Positions 7,239 to 13,682 of a stretch of DNA of 15,997 bases are shown here, in pieces. The stretch comes from Bacteroidales bacterium (GTDB taxonomy: Bacteria > Bacteroidota > Bacteroidia > Bacteroidales > GCA-2711565), in the NCBI GenBank assembly GCA_029938505.1, contig JAOZUV010000012.1, positions 1-15,997 of the forward strand. Reading direction: 5' to 3'. Position numbers and translations under genes: made by a program. Positions within the stretch are counted from its first letter, which is position 1; every line of letters begins with the position of its first letter. The notes below the pieces were generated by a model. The model was not told where the DNA came from and did not search any database. It saw only the letters and a list, made by a program, of their open reading frames with translations.

Positions 7239-8582
7239 ATGAAAAAAAAATACATTTATTTACAAATATTAATTTTCATCATACCAATAAATCTATATTC
7301 TCAAGGTCCAAATAAATCTTATTATTACAATCCACAAACAAAACTCCCCTGGGCTTCTGCTAAAATTTATTTTGAAGGAGGTTCAGAACAAAAAATATTT
7401 TTTACTTCAGTTATCAATAAAAATACCAGGGCCCCTTTTGGAACTAATGGGTATCTAAAAGATGTGAATTTAGAAAGTAAAATAGTATTCATTGTTGATG
7501 GGATAAGCGTTTCAGCAGAACATGATTGCTACAACAGTGTTGATGTTGAAAACAAATTTGTGATGTTTTACTGTAATTTCCCAGATACTGTAAACAAATA
7601 TATTTCAGAAGTAAAGCTCAACGATCGAATCGAAAAAGCCATAGAAAGAAAAGCTCTCGGGATTATAATAATTTCTTATCATGAAAAATCCCCATTTTAT
7701 AAAATTGGATCTATCAAAAGCGACATCCCTATAATTGTAACTAATAGCCAGACCGCATCATATATTCTAGCAAGTTCAGGAAGATATAGTGAACAGACTT
7801 ATAAGAATTGGATGAATGGTAAGATTCCAAAATCGCGTGAATTAATAAGTAATTTGCGGCTAAATATATTGGGGAAATATGATCAATTTGATGGTAAGAA
7901 TTTCAAAATCATATATCACTCTGACTATTTAAATAATAAAGAAATGAAAGAGATTTTCGATTTAAATGAAAAATCTATGAATTTTTTGCTAGAATTATTT
8001 AAAGAGGTTAATTTTAAATGGAAGAAAACAAGAATATGCTATTTTAATAATTATGATTCAAAGCTCTTTTATACTTGCCATTGGGGATCTGGCTTGAGCG
8101 ATAAAACAGGAAACTATAATGTGTATAACAGAAAAAATAATTATGATTTATTAGTACATGAAAACACCCATTCGTTAATTCGAAATAATATAGGAGGGCA
8201 AAAATCATTTTTCAATGAGGGAATTGCTATGTATGCCCAAGCAAAAGCAACAAATAAAGATATGAATCATTTAAAAACTATTGAGTTTTTAAAGAACGGA
8301 AGACTATACTCCCTAACCCATTTAATTTCAATTATCAATATTGGATCAAACCCAGAAGAAACAGAAGTTGCCTATCCCGCATCAGGTTCTTTTGTAGATT
8401 TTTTAATCGATAAATATGGATTGGTCTTGTTCACAAAATTTTGGCAGAAGTCTTTAAATGAAGTATATGGAAAAAACATACATGAACTAGAAAAAGAATG
8501 GCTATACTGGTTGAAAAAAATATATAATATAGATAAAAAAAGTATTGAAGAACAATTTAAGAAGCTTGTATCGATAGAATAA
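7239..8582 (+). CDS. Secreted PA-domain gluzincin-type zinc metallopeptidase
   Basis: This 447-residue protein has a signal peptide (MKKK, then a hydrophobic core to about residue 20, LYSQG). Residues about 75-185 look like a protease-associated (PA) domain: SKIVFIVDG, later IERKALGIIIISYHEKSP and DIPIIVTNSQTASYIL. The C-terminal part carries a zinc site: HENTH at 307-311, with the catalytic Glu308, and a third ligand candidate Glu327 in FFNEGIAMY. This HExxH...NEGxAxY layout is typical of gluzincins of the peptidase-MA type. After it comes a helical segment with YPASGSFVDFLIDKYG, also usual in that group. It would act outside the cytoplasmic membrane on proteins or peptides. The coding sequence appears even more AT-rich than the neighbours, judged by eye. 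It may form an operon with the next two same-strand genes. It could be a catalytically active peptidase of unknown target; I recognise no specific named family. Confidence 0.75.
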   Translation: MKKKYIYLQILIFIIPINLYSQGPNKSYYYNPQTKLPWASAKIYFEGGSEQKIFFTSVINKNTRAPFGTNGYLKDVNLESKIVFIVDGISVSAEHDCYNSVDVENKFVMFYCNFPDTVNKYISEVKLNDRIEKAIERKALGIIIISYHEKSPFYKIGSIKSDIPIIVTNSQTASYILASSGRYSEQTYKNWMNGKIPKSRELISNLRLNILGKYDQFDGKNFKIIYHSDYLNNKEMKEIFDLNEKSMNFLLELFKEVNFKWKKTRICYFNNYDSKLFYTCHWGSGLSDKTGNYNVYNRKNNYDLLVHENTHSLIRNNIGGQKSFFNEGIAMYAQAKATNKDMNHLKTIEFLKNGRLYSLTHLISIINIGSNPEETEVAYPASGSFVDFLIDKYGLVLFTKFWQKSLNEVYGKNIHELEKEWLYWLKKIYNIDKKSIEEQFKKLVSIE

Positions 8583-8644
8583 TAATGTTACAATCATGAT
8601 GAATATATAATCCTAAAATAATTAATAGTTGAATTATAAAAAAA

Positions 8645-9214
8645 ATGATTAAGTCCTTTTTTGGTAAAATAAATAACGATTTAAAAGAGAGTAAAATTAA
8701 TTGGAAACTAGCTTTATGGTTCATTCCCATCGCATTTTTCACTTATCTGTTTCATGAATTTGGGCATTGGAGTATAGGAGAACTTTTAGGTAATGATATG
8801 TACTTAAGCCTTAATAGTAGTAACGCCAGAAGCGGAGTTTACATCAGTGAGAGTCATAATTTATACATTAGTATGGGTGGGCCAATTTTCACCATCTTGC
8901 AGGCCATGCTATTTTTAGTTATCACACAGAAAACAAAATCTATTTATGCCTTTTCGTTGGTGTTTTTTGCTGCATTTATTCGCTTTTTCTCTATTATCTT
9001 TGGAGGCTTTAGCATGCAAGATGAAGCAAGAATTGCATCGCAACTGGATGTCAATAATTATTTGATTGCCGTGATCGTATTGCTGATATTATTCATTATA
9101 GTTTGGAGAGCTAGTCGAATTATAAAATTAAATATGAAAGCGATTGGGTATTTTATTACTCTCAGCACTCTAGCAATTTTATTGGTAATTGGAATAAATA
9201 ATATAATTCTATAA
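8645..9214 (+). CDS. M50-like integral membrane metallopeptidase
   Basis: This 189-residue protein has about five hydrophobic segments (near 20-42, 73-94, 98-120, 138-156 and 165-186). The first contains HEFGH at 37-41, embedded in a membrane helix as in site-2 protease (M50) enzymes that cut substrates inside the bilayer. A GGP motif follows at 78-80, and Asp126 in MQDEARIA at the start of a later loop is a candidate third zinc ligand. The classical LDG motif of site-2 proteases is absent, and there is no PDZ domain, so this is a minimal or divergent family member. It starts 62 nt after the secreted gluzincin and is followed 67 nt later by a serine hydrolase, all on one strand. Alternatively it may be a non-proteolytic relative; both Glu38 and the histidines are intact. 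Confidence 0.7.
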   Translation: MIKSFFGKINNDLKESKINWKLALWFIPIAFFTYLFHEFGHWSIGELLGNDMYLSLNSSNARSGVYISESHNLYISMGGPIFTILQAMLFLVITQKTKSIYAFSLVFFAAFIRFFSIIFGGFSMQDEARIASQLDVNNYLIAVIVLLILFIIVWRASRIIKLNMKAIGYFITLSTLAILLVIGINNIIL

Positions 9215-9281
9215 TCTAAATTATTAAAGAATAATCTCTGAAAAACATAAATTATCTAAACATATATTAAAAATTTATCCT

Positions 9282-10658
9282 ATGAAAAAATATGCATTTT
9301 TTATTTTAGCCCTAATTAACTTAATAGTTTTTAATGCGTGTAACACAGCAACAAATAAAGCAACCGAATCACTATTGACAAATACCTTAGATTCGCTAAT
9401 TCAACCTTATATTGATAATAATCAAACTGCTGGTTTAGTTCTTGGAGTTGCCAAAAATGATTCACTTATTTTACTTAAATCGTACGGCTACGCTGACCTA
9501 GATTTTAAAACCCCAATGCCTAAGGATGCCTCTTTTGAAATAGGCTCGGTAACCAAACAATTTACCGCTGTAGCCATCATGCAATTAGTAGATGAAGGAA
9601 AACTAAGCTTGAAAGATGATTTGCGTATGTATATTGATTTTGATACAAAAGGGCGCAATATAACCATCAAACAATTATTAAATCATACTTCTGGAATTAA
9701 AGCTTATACTGAAATGCCAATATTCGGAGAATTGTCAATACGTGACCTTCCCCGCGACACTTTGCTTAGATTGGTTGAAAAAGAGAATTTTACCTTTGAG
9801 CCTGGCACAGCCATGATTTACAATAATACTGCTTTTTTTATGCTAGGACTCATCATTGAAAAGGCAAGTAATCAAAGTTATGAAGATTATATAGCAGAAC
9901 ACGTTTTTAAGAAAGCTAAAATGAATCATTCATACTATTGTGATGAATATAAAATTGTTCAAAACAAGGCTTATGGCTACGACATGAATATGGAAGGTAA
10001 ATTACAAAAAGCTTCTTTTATTGACCAAAAGTGGCCTTATGCAGCAGGATCCTTGGGATCGAATATTGAGGATATGCTAAAATGGAATTACTTTTTACAT
10101 GAAACCGAAGAACTTTTACCTAAAGATTTATATGCCGAATTAATTAAACCTTCAGAACTAAATGATGGACGTAAATTAAGATATTCTAAGGGTTTATCCA
10201 TTGCTAAATACCATGGACATAAGATGATTTCACATGAAGGAGCAATCCCTGGTTTTATAGCTGATTCACGCTATTTCCCAGATCAAAAACTAGCCATTGT
10301 TGTTTTAATCAACACCTTAGGGCGATTACAACCAACCACTATTTCAAATACTATTGCCGATATTTTACTACCTAAATCAGCACCTGAAAAAGAAGTCGTA
10401 TTTGAGGGAGATTTAAACAAATATAAAGGATCGTACAGCGGAGCTGTTAGAGGAAGAAATATAACCCTCATTGTTAAATCAACCGAAAAGGATCTTGTCA
10501 TTGATAGCCGTCGCAGAAAAGACACCCTAAGTTATGTTGGTAATTATAAATGGTCTTTAGGAAATCGGTATTTTTCTTTTGGCAATCAGAATGGAGAAAC
10601 TGAAATGTTATATATTGATTCTGGTTACGGATATTATGTTTTGAAAAAAGATGAATAA
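9282..10658 (+). CDS. Lipoprotein serine hydrolase of the beta-lactamase (class C-like) superfamily
   Basis: This 458-residue protein has a lipoprotein signal with lipobox FNAC (Cys20), so it is probably membrane-anchored in the envelope. The catalytic set of the penicillin-binding/beta-lactamase fold is complete: Ser89-Val-Thr-Lys92 (SVTK) after FEIG, Tyr180-Asn-Asn (YNN) and His318-Glu-Gly (HEG) in place of KTG. The stretch LLNHTSGI and MQLVDEGKLSLKDDL are typical of the group. A C-terminal region from about residue 370 adds a beta-rich domain. Most such 'serine hydrolases' are esterases, D-aminopeptidases or DD-peptidases rather than antibiotic-degrading enzymes, and HEG instead of KTG fits that. 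The substrate is unknown. It closes a run of three same-strand envelope hydrolases. Confidence 0.92.
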   Translation: MKKYAFFILALINLIVFNACNTATNKATESLLTNTLDSLIQPYIDNNQTAGLVLGVAKNDSLILLKSYGYADLDFKTPMPKDASFEIGSVTKQFTAVAIMQLVDEGKLSLKDDLRMYIDFDTKGRNITIKQLLNHTSGIKAYTEMPIFGELSIRDLPRDTLLRLVEKENFTFEPGTAMIYNNTAFFMLGLIIEKASNQSYEDYIAEHVFKKAKMNHSYYCDEYKIVQNKAYGYDMNMEGKLQKASFIDQKWPYAAGSLGSNIEDMLKWNYFLHETEELLPKDLYAELIKPSELNDGRKLRYSKGLSIAKYHGHKMISHEGAIPGFIADSRYFPDQKLAIVVLINTLGRLQPTTISNTIADILLPKSAPEKEVVFEGDLNKYKGSYSGAVRGRNITLIVKSTEKDLVIDSRRRKDTLSYVGNYKWSLGNRYFSFGNQNGETEMLYIDSGYGYYVLKKDE

Positions 10659-10722
10659 ATTATGCTTTGAATATCAATTAACATTTAAGCAATCCTTAAA
10701 TAAATATTTGATACTTAAATCA

Positions 10723-10730
10723 TATATTTG
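10723..10730 (+). promoter_or_regulatory. Candidate -7 box for the aldolase-aminotransferase operon
   Basis: TATATTTG matches the Bacteroidota -7 element, 46 nt before the ATG at 10777. The expected TTG about 19 nt upstream is not present; a TATTTG at 10705-10710 is too close. Only the -7 half is supported. Confidence 0.4.
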
Positions 10731-10776
10731 TTATTTGTAAAAGCAACTATTTTATTCATTATTTCAACGGATTATT

Positions 10777-11661
10777 ATGATTAAATTAAATGGGATTTAT
10801 CCTCCCTTACCCACTTCATTTGACGATAAGGAAGAGCTTGCATTGGATAAAATGAAGGCCAATATTGCTCAATTGAGTCAATACGATTTAGCCGGATTTT
10901 TAGTTCTTGGTTCAAATGGAGAACTTGTAAATCTTACGGAGAAAGAAAAATATGCCGTTTATAAAGCTTCCCGAGAGGCTATTCCTTCGGATAAAATTAT
11001 GTTAGCTGGTACTGGAGGGCAATCAACCCGCGAAACCATCAGCAATACCATAGCCGCTGCTGAAGCAGGTGCCGATGCTGTTTTGGTACTCAATCCTTCC
11101 TACTATCGTGGATTGATGACACAACAAGCTCTAATCACCCATTATTGGGCTGTGGCTGATGCCTCAATTGTTCCTGTTATTGTCTACAATATGCCGGCAA
11201 ACTCTGGTTTGGATATAGATGCCGAAACCATTGTAAAAATTTCTGCCCATAAAAACATCATTGGAATGAAAGACTCGGGAGGAAATATTATAAAAATGGG
11301 AGATATTAAACGAATGGCAAAAGATGATTTTCAAATATTGGCTGGATCCGCTAGCTTTTTATTGCCTGCATTTACGGTAGGTGCCATTGGAGGAATTTTA
11401 GCATTAGCGAATATTGCACCCGAAAAATGCATTAGTGTTTATGAAGATTTCTTTTCAGGGAATATTGAAAAGGCACAAAAAACACAATTGGAATTAATCC
11501 CAATGAATGCAGCCGTGACCAGTAGATGGGGAATTCCTGCCTTGAAATCGGCCATGAATTATATGGGTTTGTATGGCGGAATTGCCCGCAAACCAATACT
11601 TCCCATTAGTGAAGATGTACAGCAAAAACTAATTAACTTAATAGAGAAATACATCAAATAA
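10777..11661 (+). CDS. HOGA1-like 4-hydroxy-2-oxoglutarate aldolase (DapA superfamily)
   Basis: This 294-residue protein is a class I, Schiff-base aldolase of the dihydrodipicolinate synthase superfamily, cytoplasmic with no signal. The catalytic Lys165 is in GMKDSGG and the catalytic Tyr137 in VYNMPANSG, 28 residues apart, the same spacing as Tyr168 and Lys196 that I recall for human HOGA1. The substrate loop reads LGSNGE rather than the GTTGE of true DapA. Several blocks match my memory of HOGA1: YYRG, VPANTGLD-like PANSGLD, QILAGSASFL, ALANI, and NAAVTSRWGIPALK. I therefore infer cleavage of 4-hydroxy-2-oxoglutarate to pyruvate and glyoxylate. The next gene, a glyoxylate aminotransferase homologue, begins 18 nt after the stop and supports this. 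Another aldolase specificity within the superfamily is possible; classical lysine-pathway DapA is unlikely. Confidence 0.85.
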   Translation: MIKLNGIYPPLPTSFDDKEELALDKMKANIAQLSQYDLAGFLVLGSNGELVNLTEKEKYAVYKASREAIPSDKIMLAGTGGQSTRETISNTIAAAEAGADAVLVLNPSYYRGLMTQQALITHYWAVADASIVPVIVYNMPANSGLDIDAETIVKISAHKNIIGMKDSGGNIIKMGDIKRMAKDDFQILAGSASFLLPAFTVGAIGGILALANIAPEKCISVYEDFFSGNIEKAQKTQLELIPMNAAVTSRWGIPALKSAMNYMGLYGGIARKPILPISEDVQQKLINLIEKYIK

Positions 11662-11679
11662 GAAATTTAATACTGACTT

Positions 11680-12846
11680 ATGAAAGCACGTAAATTATTA
11701 ATGATCCCCGGACCTATTGAATTCGAAGCAGAAGTGATGCAAGCGATGGCAATTCCAACACCCAGCCATGTAGCCCCTAACTTTATCGAATGCTTTGGCA
11801 ATGCTTTGGAATTGATGAAAGAAGTGTGGTTTTGTCCATCGGGACAAGCCTTTATCATTGCTGGTACCGGAACATTAGCCATGGATATCGCGGGTTCAAA
11901 TTTGATTGAAAGCGGAGATAATGCCTTGGTCATTTCAACGGGTTATTTTGGAGAACGTTATGCTGATCTTTTAAAACGCTATGGTGCGAATGTGGATGTA
12001 TTAAGAGCTCCCGTAGGAGATATTGTAGTGATGAGTGAAGTAGAGGCTCAACTTCAAAAGAAGAATTATAAGCTGATGACATTTACGCATGTAGATACTT
12101 CTACAGCAGTGCTTAATAATGCAAAATCTTTGGGTGCATTGGGTCAAAAATATGATGTATTAACTATACTCGATGGGGTTTGTTCAGTTGCGGGCGAAGA
12201 AATCCGACAAGAGGAGTGGGGGATAGATGTGGTTTTGACGGCTTCGCAAAAGGCCATTGGAGTACCTCCGGGATTGGCACTATTAGTGGCTTCACCAAAA
12301 GCTATGCAAGTATTTGAAAACAGAAACACGCCTATAGGAAATTATTATTGCGATTTGGCCAATTGGTTGCCCATCATGAAAGCCTACGAAAACAGAACGC
12401 CTTCTTATTTCGGAACACCAGCGGTAAATCTAATCTTAGCTTTAGAATGTAGTTTAAAAATCATCCTCAAAGAAGGCATGGAAAATCGTTTTAAGCGACA
12501 TCAACAAATTGCGAAAGCCTTTCGTTCTGCTATACAGGCATTGGGTTTAAAAATAATCCCTGTGAATGAAGCAGTTTCAGCCAATACCATGACGGCTCCT
12601 TATTTCCCTGAAGGAGTAATTGGTGGAAGTTTAATAGGAGGAATGTCGAAAGCAGGAATTATCGTTGCTGGTGGATTGCTTGCTGAATTAAAAACGTCTT
12701 ATTTTAGAGTAGGGCATATGGGTTCGGTAAATCGCTCTGATTTATTAGCAAGCATTGGTGCATTAGAATTTGGACTCAAAAAATGTAAATATAAATTTGA
12801 ATCTGGTGCAGGTTTAAAAGCTGCTCAGGATGTTTTGAATGATTAG
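11680..12846 (+). CDS. Alanine-glyoxylate-type class V aminotransferase
   Basis: This 388-residue protein is a fold-type I PLP enzyme of aminotransferase class V, the group of alanine-glyoxylate and serine-glyoxylate aminotransferases. The N-terminus RKLLMIPGP is the family hallmark. PLP binding is shown by Lys191 in TASQKAIGVPPG and Asp165 in LDGVCSVAGEE, 26 residues apart, the same spacing as Asp183 and Lys209 that I recall for human AGT. Arg343 in FRVGHMG would bind the substrate carboxylate. There is no signal peptide. It lies 18 nt behind the HOGA1-like aldolase and would convert that enzyme's glyoxylate to glycine, using alanine, serine or another amino donor. The donor cannot be told from sequence. 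Phosphoserine, cysteine-desulfurase-like or 2-aminoethylphosphonate roles are alternatives that the neighbour makes less likely. Confidence 0.87.
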   Translation: MKARKLLMIPGPIEFEAEVMQAMAIPTPSHVAPNFIECFGNALELMKEVWFCPSGQAFIIAGTGTLAMDIAGSNLIESGDNALVISTGYFGERYADLLKRYGANVDVLRAPVGDIVVMSEVEAQLQKKNYKLMTFTHVDTSTAVLNNAKSLGALGQKYDVLTILDGVCSVAGEEIRQEEWGIDVVLTASQKAIGVPPGLALLVASPKAMQVFENRNTPIGNYYCDLANWLPIMKAYENRTPSYFGTPAVNLILALECSLKIILKEGMENRFKRHQQIAKAFRSAIQALGLKIIPVNEAVSANTMTAPYFPEGVIGGSLIGGMSKAGIIVAGGLLAELKTSYFRVGHMGSVNRSDLLASIGALEFGLKKCKYKFESGAGLKAAQDVLND

Positions 12847-12868
12847 TAATAAGTAGGATTTATTCAAT

Positions 12869-12902
12869 AAAAAAAGCACCTTCATTTTGAAAGTGCTTTT
12901 TT
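12869..12902. terminator. Bidirectional terminator between aminotransferase and yggS
   Basis: An A/T-flanked hairpin: GCAC/GTGC (12876-12879 with 12893-12896), one mismatch, then TTC/GAA around a 5-nt loop, with A run on the left and T run on the right. It serves the plus-strand operon ending at 12846 and, in reverse, the minus-strand yggS ending at 12921. Confidence 0.88.
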
Positions 12903-12920
12903 ATTATATGCTTATTTCAT

Positions 12921-13586
12921 TTAGTTCCGTGAACCAAAAATAGCGCTGCCGACTCTGATAAGGGTTGAACCTTCTTCAACAGCTATTGGAAAATCATCAG
13001 ACATTCCCATAGATATCTCACTAAAGGAATCATCATCGACAAAGTATTTTTCTTTCATCTCATCAAAACTAGCTTTCAAAGAGCTAAATTCTTTACGGAT
13101 TAAATCATAATCCTCCGTTAAAGTAGCCATACCCATGACACCCACAATGCGAATATTTTTTAAGGATTTCAAATAATCACTTTCGAGTATTGATAGTGCC
13201 TCACGAAGATTCAAACCAAACTTAGTTTCTTCTGTAGCAATGTGAAACTGTAATAAACAATCGATAATACGATTATTTTTAAAAGCATGTTTATTAATTT
13301 CACCCAATAGTTTTACACTATCAACCGAATGAACCAATTCTACAAAAGGAGCAATATACTTTACCTTATTTGATTGCAAATGACCAATAAAATGCCATTC
13401 GATATCTTCAGGCAATAAGGGTTGTTTTTCGCTCATCTCCTGTGCTTTATTCTCACCAAAAACACGTTGTCCAGTCATATAGGCTGTCAAAATATCTTCA
13501 ACTGGTTTGGTTTTAGAGACAGCAATCAATTTAACGCTTTTGGGGAGCTTAGCTTTGATTTTTTTTAAACTCTTAGGTATGGGCAT
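12921..13586 (-). CDS. yggS: YggS-type pyridoxal phosphate homeostasis protein
   Basis: This 221-residue cytoplasmic protein belongs to the YggS/PLPBP family, a PLP-binding TIM-barrel protein of about 220-230 residues with no known enzyme activity that controls the free PLP pool and amino acid/ketoacid balance. The PLP lysine is Lys25 in AVSKTKP. Other family blocks are GENKAQE, WHFIGHLQSNK, VHSVDS, KFGL, GVMGMAT and SMGMSDDFPIAVEEGSTLIRVGSAIFG, the last holding the phosphate-binding residues. It is a single-gene unit, convergent with the aminotransferase operon and divergent from the LTA-synthase-like gene with a 96-nt shared upstream region. Two PLP-related genes sit next to each other here, but they are on opposite strands and share no promoter. 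Confidence 0.95.
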   Translation of the reverse strand: MPIPKSLKKIKAKLPKSVKLIAVSKTKPVEDILTAYMTGQRVFGENKAQEMSEKQPLLPEDIEWHFIGHLQSNKVKYIAPFVELVHSVDSVKLLGEINKHAFKNNRIIDCLLQFHIATEETKFGLNLREALSILESDYLKSLKNIRIVGVMGMATLTEDYDLIRKEFSSLKASFDEMKEKYFVDDDSFSEISMGMSDDFPIAVEEGSTLIRVGSAIFGSRN

Positions 13587-13605
13587 ATTCTGGTAGTTTG
13601 TTATA

Positions 13606-13613
13606 CAAAAATA
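13606..13613 (-). promoter_or_regulatory. Candidate -7 box for yggS
   Basis: On the minus strand this reads TATTTTTG, a full TAnnTTTG match 20 nt before the start at 13586. A TTG at 13631-13629 is 15 nt further upstream, shorter than usual. The 96-nt spacer must also hold the promoter of the gene at 13683, for which I see only a weak TTTTTG. Confidence 0.4.
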
Positions 13614-13682
13614 TCATTTTAGTCGAATCAACTGGAATTTATTTAATATTTTTGAACTCTTTTATAAATAATTTTTTACTAT

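Noticed and set aside
9282..10658. Antibiotic-resistance beta-lactamase
   Set aside because: The third motif is HEG rather than KTG, and the protein has a lipobox and extra C-terminal domain, which fits the broad esterase/peptidase group rather than a dedicated beta-lactamase.
12144..12329. Antisense open frames inside the aminotransferase, aldolase, amidohydrolase and serine hydrolase genes
   Set aside because: They are shadows opposite strongly conserved coding sequence, with no signals of their own.
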